A stretch of DNA of 64,000 nt from NCBI GenBank assembly GCA_011037195.1, contig JAAEAF010000101.1, forward strand, positions 248,001 through 312,000, written 5' to 3'. This stretch comes from Triatoma infestans (Eukaryota > Arthropoda > Insecta > Hemiptera > Reduviidae). Positions 54,480 through 64,000 of this stretch are shown here, in pieces. The notes beneath the pieces were generated by a model that had not been told where the DNA came from, did no database searches, and saw only the letters and a program-made list of their open reading frames with translations. The position numbers and the translations under genes were made by a program. Numbering within the stretch: the first letter of the stretch is position 1; the number at the start of each line of letters is the position of its first letter.

Positions 54480-54660
54480 AAATTCAGCGATTCTCCATTT
54501 TTTGACTTATGCTAACTACCCACACACTCACGATTTCTAAAAACCACTTATTCGGACACTGGAATCTGAAAGTAGGATTTTTTACTTTCTCATATTCCCA
54601 GTAAGAAGAAGTATTGTGATCGCATTAAATTTTTGATATCAAGCTTTCACCGGATATACA
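54480..54660 (+). repeat. repeat A 3' module
   Basis: CACACACTCACGATTTCTAAAAACCACTT and CAGTAAGAAGAAGTATTGTG, with ATTTTTGATATCAAG, correspond to the family's 3' end in shuffled order. Confidence 0.45.
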
Positions 54661-54664
54661 TGTT

Positions 54665-55800
54665 TTATCTGTCGAGTTTCCAGGCATGGACAGCTTCTCA
54701 GCATTCATCTCTATGGATATGAGCTCAGATGATTATCAGCAGTCTAAGTTGGTCGTTAGGGATCTGGGCATGGGGTAATGGTGAATATTGCTGTATCATT
54801 AACGGACCTTTTCATCAGGCAACTGGTCGGTTTTCTGGCATTATGGTTTAAGGAAATATCTTTTTCTTAATGGGACTTATACCAAGTGTATTGGTATCGT
54901 TTTATTGATACCGGAAGTTGAAGTGATGAGTCAGAGTAAGAGATTGTTAATTAGAGGGTAAGAGATTAGAGAGTTGGTATTCGAAATGCGTACTACTGAT
55001 TTATAAAAATATACTATATTTTAACAAATAATTTAAAGAGATATAAAATAGAAAAACTAAGATGCACAATTGTAAATAACTATAAGAATTATAAAATGAA
55101 TATAAAATATTAAAGAAGTTAGTAAAGTGTTAAAACCTTAAATAGGGACGCGCTCGCGATGTGAGATGGTGCTTCTGATCTGAAAACTGATGTAGACGTT
55201 TGATGCCTTAGTCGAACTGAATCCCTCCTTCAATGGGGCGACGTGTTATATTTGCATTACTCACACATCGACGCTGATATGTAAGTACGTGTAACACTAA
55301 GACATCTCTTGTGATATATTGACTCCAGGGGAGGTCAGTAGTAACAAGGGCTGATTTGGCCGGGGTGGCGACGCTTTGTTAACAGATGGTGGGCCAGGTA
55401 GGCCAGTAAGGTATTACCTCCTGACTGTATATTGACCCTTTTTGAAAGAAATACAAAAAGCGTTTGACGCGGTTCATGACCTGCAGGTAGCGGCTGGCTG
55501 GACCCTTTTCCAATTTTCAACCACTAGTTGTAATTTTTAGATTTATTTAAAAATTATCTCTTCTTTTTTTCTTGCTATCGCTATCACATCACACAAGACT
55601 TGTAGAGTTGGTGAGACAGAGAAATAATCTACCATTGCTTGGATTTCATGGAAATTAGGTTCAGAATCTTTGGTCGAGCTGTTTTGAATTTTAAATGGGC
55701 CAGATCCATGGTCTGGATTCTTGTCCTAGGTCCGGTTATTGTTATTGTAGTTTGGGGTAGCTATATGGGCTCAAAGTGGCTTTGGACGGTTTAGACTTTG
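54665..55800 (+). pseudogene. RNase-H LINE tail split by a solo LTR
   Basis: Left part 54665-54896 (CATGGACAGC, TTATGGATATGAGCTCAG-like text, TTAATGGGACTTATACC) and right part 55594-55800 (CTTGTAGAGTTGGTGAGACA to GGGTAGCTATATGGGCTCAA) align in order with 9630-10085. It is the same LINE family as the 9.5-kb copy. The knuckle is ruined (GTAGAGTTGGTGAGACAGAG replaces GTAGAGTCTGTGAGACAGAG and a deletion follows). Confidence 0.75.
54897..55593 (+). mobile_element. solo LTR, 697 bp, 4-bp TSD
   Basis: Begins TGTATTGGTATCG and ends CTATCACATCACA, with CAAG at 54893-54896 and 55594-55597. Shares AACTAAGATGCACAA, TAGGGACGCG and CCACTAGTTGTAA with the solo LTR at 37145-37891. It interrupts a LINE tail. 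Noncoding. Confidence 0.8.
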
Positions 55801-56080
55801 ATCTATATTTTCTCAAAGATGGTTACTCTCCTTTCTGTTAAACAAATAATAATTTATAATTCCATGTTCAGCTAATATCCGAATTTGGAGTATTTCAAAA
55901 CATTTAAGCAAAATTTTAAATATATTAGATATACAACATTGAAAACTATATAATAGATAATATATCAGTTTTATTTATTTTTCCGGGATAACAAATCTTA
56001 GAGGGATTGTACGGCATTCTGCGAAGCTGGACTTTCTTCTAGATTGACAAATATATTGTATGGTTCCATGAACTAAAAAA
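55801..56080. other. no gene
   Basis: AT-rich and unassigned. Confidence 0.4.
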
Positions 56081-56083
56081 AAA

Positions 56084-56815
56084 TTGATGTGATACACTCA
56101 TACAACTTTCTCTTACTTTAGTTTTCAGAATTGTGACTCACAAATTTTATAGTTAGTATCCCAAATTTAATGAAATTCATCGGTGTTTTTATGGAGAAAA
56201 TCGTAAAAAAAACTGTTCAGTAAAAACACATTTCCGGTCATCCGATTTTTTCAAACTCGGAATTTCAACAACATAGTCAATTCTAATTAATATTATTTAG
56301 ATGATAGAATTGTGCAATAGAAAGTGAAATAACACTTTTGAGAAAACCGTAATCCCACCCATCCCTCAAAATTACCCTTAACTGAATTTTCCCTGCGAAA
56401 TGTTTCAATTTGTAGCTTTTTGCATGTGTTGTTGATATTCCAAGTTACGGAAAATCGTTGTAGCCATTTCTGAGAAAATCGCAAAAAAGCAAAAAAAAAA
56501 AAAATTTAGTAAAGTAGTACTTCCGGTTGAGGAATTTCGACAGATAACGTACTGTCAGATCCCATTGTGACACCCAAACGGAATATCAAGTTTCAACTTT
56601 CTACGACTTTTAGTTTTGAATTATGCTGTTCACCTACATACATATATACAGACACCACACACACACACACACACACACAACAAAAACACTTTTTTTTAAA
56701 AGTAACTTTTTTGGACTCAGGGGACCTCAAAACTTATATTTCCGGCGAAAACTTGATATCGAAAATTTGACACGATTACAATACTTCCTCTTACTAGGAG
56801 TAAGAGAAAGTAATA
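56084..56815 (+). repeat. repeat A, complete copy
   Basis: The best full-length copy. Start ATGTGATACACTCATACAACTT; first module GGTGTTTTTATGGAGAAAAT and ACATTTCCGGTCATCCGATT; middle ATTATTTAGATGATAGAATT; then TTCCGGTTGAGGAATTTCGA and an internal CA tract (56650-56681); end GACACGATTACAATACTTCC then TCTTACTAGGAGTAAGAGAAAG. ACTTTCTCTTACT near the start and AGTAAGAGAAAGT at the end are an inverted pair. No conserved frame across copies; the open frames here are incidental. Confidence 0.85.
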
Positions 56816-57849
56816 AAGTAGTAAACATTTCATTTTTTTTTTTTTTAAATTTATCATCATACAACCCATTCACATTCAGACACATGTTGCTGAGCCTTAG
56901 CTTATGTTTTTTCAGTAAAATTAAATTTCCAATATTAGAATTGTCATATTTTTTCCCAATAAGTATACCAATTTCTACACATAATAGCAAAGAATAATGG
57001 TAATTAGTTATTAAAAAATTATTTTCTTATGATGTTGAATTAATAATTATTGCTAGAAGGCACAGCCTGAGAGATAATTTAACATCCAGTAGCGGTTTGT
57101 AATATAGATTTACGGTGTAATACTAATTTAGATAGAACATAAACGGGGACAGCACTATGACCGTTCGAGTTTGTGTCCTACGTTGCCAGGTGTATATAAT
57201 GGTCTATATTTTCTCAAAGATGCAAGTTTTGTGGGTTCCGGACAAATTAGTGCCTAGATATTTCGCCCGCCTACTTCCAGGATTTCCATTTCACTTCTAT
57301 TAATCCCTTATAAGTACCTTCACCAACACTGGTTACACTTTCTAAAAGTTAATAACATTTGAAAATTATGTAAAATAAAATGAACAGAGAAATTCTTAGC
57401 ATAATAAGAAATTTTCAAAGCAGTTATTATAATTTCAATTCTCTTATGATTTAGTTTATTTTGGAGATAGCTTATTTTATTATGCCTTCTTTCCTTATTA
57501 GTATTTCTACAAAAGTATGTTTTTTAAAAGATTGGGAACGTATAATTCAAGAGGAGCTAGTGTATGTTTGGCGCTAGAGCTAGAATTAGGGGATGTATTG
57601 ACCACAAGAAGTTACTCCCACCAACATACCTGAAGGCACAGGTTTGTTTTCTCAATATTGTTGTTAGTGTTGCTATGGTAATCAAACTTGTGGATATTCT
57701 GTATAATTTCTCATAAGAGGTTTTGCTTAATTTAGTAATAAACATATTATTAACAAACTAATATTAACCAAGGAATTGATTCTTTTGTAATTCTGGACAG
57801 TCGAAGGGCTCAAAACGATATCCCATTAATCAAGTGTCCATTTCGGTAT
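56816..57849. other. no recognised gene
   Basis: Unassigned AT-rich sequence. Confidence 0.4.
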
Positions 57850-58440
57850 CTACAGATTGAAGTTCAAGAAAAAGGAAGAAAAAAAAAATACGAAAATAGT
57901 TGTGGATTAACACATCCAATCCATTAGAAGATCAAAAGTGGGCATAGATTTTGAGGCCCCTGAGTCCAAAAAAGTGACTTTTACAAAATTGTGTTTTTGT
58001 GGTGTGTGTGTGTGTGTGTTTTGTGTGTCTGTATGTATATATGTAGGTGAACAGCATAGTTCAAAAACTAAAAGTCGTAGTAAGTTGAAACTTGATATTC
58101 CGTTTGGGTGTCACAATGGGATCTGACAGTACGTTATCTGTCGGAAGTACCACTTTACTAAATTTTTTTTGTTTTTTTGCGATTTTCTCAGAAATGGCTA
58201 CAACGATTTTCCGAAACTTGGAATATCAACTACATATGCAAGAAGCTACAAATTGAAACATTTCGCAGGGAAAATTCATTTAAGGGTAATTTTGAGGGAT
58301 GGGTGGTGGGATTACGGTTTCCTCTAAAGTGCTATTTCACTTTCTATTGCACAATTCTATCATCTAAATAATATTAATTAGAATTGACTATGTTGTTGAA
58401 ATTCCGAGTTTGAAAAATATCGGATGACCGGAAGTGCGTG
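57850..58440 (-). repeat. repeat A, 5'-truncated copy
   Basis: An inverted copy of the 56-kb element, very similar from GTGTTTTTGTGGTGTGTGTG (the CA tract in complement, about 57990-58030) to CGATATTTTTCAAACTCGG (58413-58431 in complement), where it stops and CGGAAGTGCGTG leads to unrelated sequence. Its internal CA/TG tract differs in length from the 56-kb copy. Confidence 0.8.
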
Positions 58441-59129
58441 AGAGAATTTGAAAAGATCACAACTGGCAGGGAATAGGGATGGCCTCGGGAAATAATTGTG
58501 ATGTCTCCACGGTGTAGATAATGCTGCAAAGCAATTAAAACAAAAGAATCCTATGTTGCATGGATTGTGTTTCTATCAGAGTTTAGAAAACTAGTGTTTA
58601 GAATTTCGTGCGTCTTGGTCCAGATCATGTGAAAAAGAGAGAGGGTTGATGGTAGAAAAATATTTTATCAATTTCAACTTTGGCAAACCTGCGCCATATT
58701 TGAATAATCCTCAAAATCCCCAGATTGTTGATCATCATTGGTCAAATTCATATTGTGGTGTAATGTTGACCACTTTAACAGTTCACTATTTTTAGCTTAT
58801 TCTGGTTATTTGGTCCTTGAAGGATAACCTGGAGTGTCTCGATCCTAGTACATTGCTCCACTAATGAGGAGAGGATGCAATTATTTTATGAGCTATGGCT
58901 TCACAAGCGTTGCAAAGTAACGGTCCTTGCCATTGACATGTGGATTTCTGAGCCTATGATATCCCAGAAAAAATATGAAGCGATAAATTTAAATTAATTT
59001 ACTGAGATGTTTTAAACTTATAGATATCGTAAACCACACGGATACCATGCCAGGTCTTGTGAGAATTTCAGGGAATAAGGAGGTGGAAACTTTAATCACA
59101 ATAGATGTCTCTCTCTCTCTCTCCTTCAT
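58441..59129. other. no gene recognised
   Basis: Possibly the decayed upstream part of the LINE remnant that follows, but no motif could be read. Confidence 0.35.
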
Positions 59130-59400
59130 TTGCCCCGAGCTGTCTGAGGAATGGACAGCTTCACAAAATACATTCTTAGAGATTATCTCGGTAGGTGTGG
59201 CAGCCTAAGATATTCATTGCGCTTTCGTACAGTCTAATAATGAGATGTTACTGTTTCTTTTGTAGGCGTTTCACTGGATCCCTTACAGGGAGTTGTGGTT
59301 TAAAGGAGACATCTCTACATAACGTAGTTTCATGTCAGACCCCTTTTGTAACGTTTGTAATAGAGAAATGCTTGAGTTGTGAAGACTTTTAAGATAATCT
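59130..59400 (+). pseudogene. decayed RNase-H LINE tail
   Basis: AATGGACAGCTTCACAAAAT, CACTGGATCCCTTACAGGGA and AGACCCCTTTTGTAACGTTTG recall 9635-9850. The frames give LTGSCGLK and DPFCNVCNREML, matching an LTGH...L and CX2C knuckle start. Several frameshifts. Confidence 0.55.
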
Positions 59401-60538
59401 GTGAATAAGCTTAGGCAATTTCTCTCTGAATTGTAATGTCCGATTTGTTGGCCACTGAAAACTTAAATGGGTTAATCCTGGGGAAAACGTATTTGTAATT
59501 TAGGATACTTTAAAACAAGTATTCTAAAGAATCGTCAATTTCGAAAATTTGATACAATGCATTATAGCAGTTAGAAAATATACAAATATGGGAAAATTCT
59601 CGATAATCCAGTTAGAATAAGCTATTGAAAACTCGGTGATGTTTTATTAACGCATTTTAAATTATGATATAAAAGTATCGAAATTATTATTTTATTTTAC
59701 ATGTTTTTTTTTTATTATTAATTTTTTTATATTAATTGAAAATTAGTGCGAGTCGGTTTAAATGAGTAAAACTGAAATCTTTAACTTCCATTGTTGCTTA
59801 CTTTCTTCCTTAACTTTTTTTATTTTTTTCTCTCTTTTTCTCTCTCACTTCCTTCATCCATTTTCTGAATAAGCGTTAGCCCATTTAGTTACGAAGCTTT
59901 GTGGTCGTGCCTGGTGGTAGGTCTTTTCATTAAAAAGTTTTGTCCCATCTTAAAAACTATAGGATAAACCCGAAAGCTATTTTGCAAATGCCTCTTCTTG
60001 CTCTGCTTTCTGTTGACATTTTCTAAAGAGTTTAAAAAAAAAAAAGAAGGGAAAAACAAAGAAACCGCTTGAAAAGTGAATTCAAAGAGAGAAGTGATAG
60101 AATGAGTAAAAGAGTGTTCTCTTGTCTAAAAATAAGAAATAATAGGATATCCGGAAAACTTATTTTAAACCATTATCAAGAAGTCCCCACTAATACATGA
60201 TTAAATCATAACTATTAATTTGGTTTTCTGAGTAAACAAAAGAAAAATCTTGTGGAAAGTCTAGACTAGCTTATTCCAGTTAAAATAGTCTGTAAACCTA
60301 GTTAACACAAATTTACTTCAAAGTTAGAATTTGCCAACAAACTTTCTTATAAACCCCTTGTAAATGACAATAATGATACAAGGGGTTTATATGGGTTTTC
60401 TGCATATAGGTACATAATTACAGCCTAGTCTAAAAGATAGAGTCTCATCAAATCGAATAACACTTGAAATCTACCTTCACAGATCATACAAGAAAGTATT
60501 ATTTGTATGATTCCAAGAGCGCAGAAGCAAACATTTAA
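59401..60538. other. AT-rich, no gene
   Basis: Unassigned. ACAAGGGGTTTATA near 60378 mirrors TATAAACCCCTTGT near 60350, a short inverted repeat. Confidence 0.4.
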
Positions 60539-60800
60539 TGAATCAAAAGTCAGTTACTCACCATTTAGGCTAGACTAGGTAGGGAGAGTTCAATTCATCT
60601 AAACAGAGTGACAGCACAGGAGTTCAGGACAGTTTAACGACAGTTTATAACAAGTCAGCAATGTCTACTACTTTTTATCACTCAGCCAGTTTGTCTCTTT
60701 ATATTTCCCTCGCTAACCAATTTCTATTTAACTGTAAAGTCCTTGCAGTAAGTGCCACTCTCTGTAAGTCTCTCTCTTCTCACATTCATTATATCCTTAA
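60539..60800 (+). repeat. LTR-like repeat, copy 2
   Basis: Partner of 54131-54440: TGAATCAAAAGTCAGTTACT, AGGCTAGACT, AGTTCAGGACAGTTTAAC, CACTCAGCCAGTTTGTCTCT. Confidence 0.65.
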
Positions 60801-60997
60801 ATGAAATTATCACACACTGTTGTGAATACAATTATAATATGTTATATTATAAAAGAACAAAATTTCATTAAAGCTGAAATTTTCAGAAGAGAGCACTGAT
60901 AATATTGAACCTACCTATATGATAATATGTGAAATTTAACACCAAAATCCAAAAAAATCCACGCAGAACTGTATAAAATTAGTATTTTTTATTTATT

Positions 60998-62390
60998 TGA
61001 TTTTTTTTTTTTAATTTATTTGGAAATTAACAACTGCTAGTACGCTTGCGTAACCAGCAACAAGTAAATGAGATGACTTACAATCACGGGAATGGAGAAA
61101 TCACCAAGTGGTGACCCTCCACATTATTTCGCTGCGCACTTATAAGAGATCACGAGGCCACTGCCGCCTTAGTCGTCGAGGAGGGTTATCTGGAATGGCT
61201 GCTGAGGAAAGTTGGTGAATTAATGGATTGTGATGATGTGCGAGACGGGTGTGAAATTTGCGGTATCGTATTTGGACCAGGTCGCTTATAAATGGAATCT
61301 AAAGATCGGAATGTATTGTCAGGTTAGAAACGTAAAATGGAGCATTGGTTCGTACAATGGAGTATTTTGGATTGTAGGGTTTGGAGGCGGTGGGTGTTGG
61401 AACGCTTGGTCGAATCCGTAAGTCCAAATTGGTTTTAATAGGAGATTGTAGATAAGTAATTTGTTGTTGAAAGTTAGTTTTGAACGTCTGTCTAGTAGTC
61501 GCTTGAGTAGACTGTAACGTTTTTTTACTTCGTTTCGTTTCAGTCTTGTATGTGGGTTCCATGTCAGGCGTTTGTCTATATAGAGTCCTAGATATTTAAT
61601 TGTATCAACGCATGGTAATAAGATGTGGTTCATATGAACTGGAGGACAAATGGCACGTCTTAGAGTGAACGTTATATTTTTGCTTTTTTGGACGTTAACC
61701 TTCATTCTCCATCTGCAAAACCATTTCTCTAGGGATTGCAAATGTTGCTGAAGGTTACGTGTGCTTAGGACAGGATCGGGATGTGGGGAAAGAATGGCTG
61801 TGTCATCTGCGTAGGTAAAGGTATGAGTGTTCGGATTGGTTGGAATATCAGCAGTATATATTGTGAAAAGAATGGGAGCAAGGATACTTCCCTGTGGGAC
61901 ACCAGCTGCTAAAATGTAATAGGAAGACAAGGTGTGCCCAACACTTACACCGAAATATCTGTGTGAGAGGTAAGAATTAAGGATGAGGTAATAGTTATAA
62001 GGAAGGATGCTCTTGAGCTTCCACAGCAGCCCATGGTGCCATACCCTATTAAATGCTTGCGCAATATCTAAGAAAGCCCCAGAACAATACTGTTTTCGCT
62101 CAAGAAAGGAAGCGATGACGTCTACAACGCGATGGCATTGGTGAACGGTGGAATGTAGGCTTCGAAATCCGAACTGATGGTTGGGTATTACTTCAGAGTC
62201 TTCAAGGAGATTGTGAATTTTCTTAATGATGAGTTTTTCAAGAATCTTACCCATCAGGGGTAAGAGATTTATCGGTCGGTAGGAAGTTAGAAGATGATGA
62301 GGTTTGAAGGGTTTGGGTATCATAGTAAAAATATAAAAAAAAAAAAATGAAAGGTTGAATATGTGGGATAGGTTCAATCAACAAGTGTGG
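60998..62390 (-). mobile_element. 5'-truncated Jockey-clade LINE
   Basis: The poly-A tail in complement lies at about 60998-61012 (T run on the plus strand). The 3' UTR (CAACTGCTAGTACGC to TGGCCTCGTGATCTC) matches the copy at 18921. Similarity and coding end near 62377-62390 beside a short A-run, where an unrelated plus-strand LINE begins. Confidence 0.88.
61100..62377 (-). pseudogene. Jockey-type reverse transcriptase, C-terminal two-thirds
   Basis: The 352-codon minus-strand frame (62377-61319) has the RT motifs in order: SYRPINLLPLMGKILEKLI (about residues 32-50), HQFGFR (67-72), AFLDIAQAFNRVWH with the catalytic Asp (104), AAGVPQGSILAPILF (157-171), and TYADDTAILS with the YADD catalytic pair (191-192). 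CVDTIKYLGLYID follows. Near 61430 the frame shifts, and the C-terminal NAPFYVSNLTIHSDL is read in the next frame (61562-61299), then IPFISDLVQ to PRDLL. The enzyme makes cDNA at the nicked target by target-primed reverse transcription. The endonuclease domain and ORF1 are absent, and the apparent start is not natural. Confidence 0.9.
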
Positions 62391-62595
62391 TGATTGACAG
62401 AAATAGAAAGTTCAAGTCAACTCTCGCTACGAACAAGACAGCCTCTGTGATGCTGGATGATAATCCACAACTGGCCAGAAAGAACAAAAAATAAGCAAGC
62501 TACGATGGATATAATCCCAGAAAAATGATAGATTTTTATTTCTGGAATTAGCATAGTAATTTTAAAAGAAATAGTAATTTTCGTTTTCAAGACAA
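62391..62595. other. junction region between two LINEs
   Basis: No clear motif. It may be the upstream coding part of the plus-strand LINE. Confidence 0.35.
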
Positions 62596-64000
62596 TTCCA
62601 GAAAACTCGTTTTTTTAAAGATTTATATTCGGCGGATAGTGATGTTCAAATGGTAAAGTATGGGACAAAAGATGAGAATACTCCGGAAGTTACTATTGAA
62701 GAAATAGAACAGATTATTAATAGTTTAAAAAATGAGACTGCGGCTGGTAGGGACGATATATCTAATGAAATGTTAAAAATGTCTTTTTTCCCTGTGAGAA
62801 ATCATTGGGTTCAGCTTTTTAACAAAATAATGAAGACTGGAGATGTACCAAATTCGTGGTTAAAATCGGATATAATTTTACTGCCTAAAAAAGGAGACTT
62901 GGAGGATCTGAATAATTATCGTCCATTGAGTCTTATTTCCACTGTATACCGGATGTTTTCTAAACCTATTCTAAATAGAATCAGGAATCAGTTAAAAGAA
63001 CAACAACCAGTTGAACAGGCTGGATTTAGGACCAGTTTTACAACTATAGATAATTTGCACTTAATAAACCAGGTTATTGAAAAATCATTAGAGTTTCAGA
63101 CAAACATATATTTTAGCTTTTATCGATTATAGAAAAGCGTTTGATTCTGGGTCTCCTAAATTTTTGTTTGACTGCTTAGAACATCAAGGAGTCGCGTACA
63201 TATATATTAATTTGATAAAAAATATTTATTCCAGTAGTGTAGCTAGGATTAAGATGGACAATTTGGGACCATATTTTAGGATATATAAAGGAGTTAAATA
63301 GGCCTTCTCTCCATTGAGGGAGAATGGCATTATCGCCTTCTCTCTTCAATTGTCTACTAGAAGAAGTATTCAGGAATTTGAACTGGAATAGTAGTAGGTA
63401 TGGTCTATATGTGAATGGGAAAAGACTGACTAACATTAGATTTGCGGATGATGTCGTTCTTTTTGCAGAGTCACCAAACATGCTGGAAAGAATGATAAGT
63501 GAACTACTATAGTTGAAGCTTGTAGTTTAGCTAGACTAAATTTAAATGTCAGTAAAACAATGTTGTTTACGAATGGTTCCAGATTAGAGGTTAAAGTTAA
63601 TGGTATGCCATTATCCTGGGCGAACGAAGTCATCTATTTAGGTCAAATTGTTTGTTTCCAAGATAGATCTAAAAATAAAATTGATAAAAGGATAATTCTC
63701 GCCTGGAAGAAGTTCTGGTCCTTAAAATTCAGATTAAAAAATAAACATATTAGTGAAGTAAAGAAAGGGCAAATTTTGGATAGTTGTGTGGTGCCGTGCT
63801 TAACGTATGGTTCACAGACATGGACCCTAACAAAGAAGGCTATGCAAAAATTAAAAACTACTCAAAGAGCAATGGAACGTAGTATATTGGGTATTAAACG
63901 TAAAGATCGTATCAGGTGTGAAGCTATAAGGAGGAGAACCAATGTGAAAGATATTGAGGTTAAGATTAAAAAAGCATATTGGCAGTGGGCTGGACACCTA
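62596..64000 (+). mobile_element. RTE-like LINE, continues past window end
   Basis: Plus-strand reverse transcriptase coding in four successive frame segments (see the pseudogene entry), with no 3' end inside the window. It lies back to back with the minus-strand Jockey element. Confidence 0.8.
62609..64000 (+). pseudogene. RTE/BovB-like reverse transcriptase, frameshifted, partial
   Basis: Segment 1 (to 63132): IEEIEQIINSLKNETAAGRD, DVPNSWLKSDIILLPKKGD, NNYRPLSLIST, EQAGFR. Segment 2 (about 63098-63301, next frame): AFIDYRKAFDS with the first catalytic Asp, to IYKGVK and a stop where a GVRQGD motif is expected. Segment 3 (63324-63512): SLFNCLLEEVF, and RFADDVVLFAES with the FADD catalytic pair (residues 42-43). 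Segment 4 (63515 to the end, no stop): KTMLFTNGSR, VIYLGQIV, LTYGSQTWTLTKK, TTQRAMERSILGI, WQWAGHL. The last motifs are typical of RTE/BovB-like endonuclease-reverse transcriptases. At least three lesions make it inactive. Confidence 0.82.

Overview
The window looks like a transposon graveyard from an AT-rich animal genome, most likely an arthropod and probably an insect. The signs are rosa-like DD41D mariner, piggyBac and hAT transposases, Jockey-type and RNase-H-bearing non-LTR retrotransposons, a Ty3/gypsy integrase, tRNA-derived SINEs and many (CA)n and (ATT)n microsatellites. I found no convincing host gene exon, no tRNA or rRNA gene and no bacterial-style operon. Nearly every open frame I can name belongs to a mobile element, and almost all of those are broken.

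Layout. 0-12 kb: copies of a ~450-bp SINE with clean target-site duplications (206-634, 6748-7196, 11602-12050), copies of a ~750-bp noncoding interspersed repeat ('repeat A'), a 276-bp tandem duplication (2543-3093), an RNase-H LINE tail (9460-10130) and a ~200-bp tandem array (10931-11601). 12.3-16.3 kb: a three-level nest, repeat A containing a 3011-bp hAT element (8-bp TSD) containing a 1303-bp LINE fragment (14-bp TSD). 17.25-18.75 kb: a mariner element built as a long palindrome. 18.9-20.4 kb: a Jockey LINE end facing an RNase-H LINE end. 25.6-27.8 kb: a small hAT remnant and a 346-bp direct duplication. 29-36.5 kb: Jockey and CR1/L2-like LINE remnants, a perfect 25-bp hairpin and an inverted duplication. 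37-38.1 kb: a palindromic element split by a solo LTR. 39.3-43.8 kb: two neighbouring piggyBac elements, one internally deleted with a plausible intron, one nearly full length with TTAA ends. 44.3-51.4 kb: a SINE, two palindromic elements carrying hammerhead-ribozyme-like motifs, and a second palindromic mariner with a fragment of the same family. 52.5-60.8 kb: a gypsy integrase remnant, LTR-like promoter repeats, a LINE tail split by a second solo LTR and two good copies of repeat A. 61-64 kb: a Jockey reverse transcriptase on the minus strand, then an RTE-like reverse transcriptase on the plus strand running off the window end.

The most interesting signals are structural. First, two short head-to-head palindromic elements (47878-48794 and about 44881-45185) carry, on both arms, the layout of a minimal type I hammerhead ribozyme: 4-bp stem I, CTGANGA, stem II hairpin, GAAA, a self-complementary stem III, then a UA or UC cleavage dinucleotide. 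The larger one sits between 12-bp target duplications with an A-rich right end. A third, decayed element (about 37060-38115) has the same plan. Second, two unrelated mariner elements (17251-18745 and 49499-51020) independently have the same architecture: the 3' half, including the transposase C-terminus, is present twice in inverted orientation and the 5' half is missing. Third, the piggyBac element at 41265-43762 keeps TTAA sites, terminal inverted repeats, a periodic subterminal motif and all three catalytic aspartates, and is broken by only about three small lesions.
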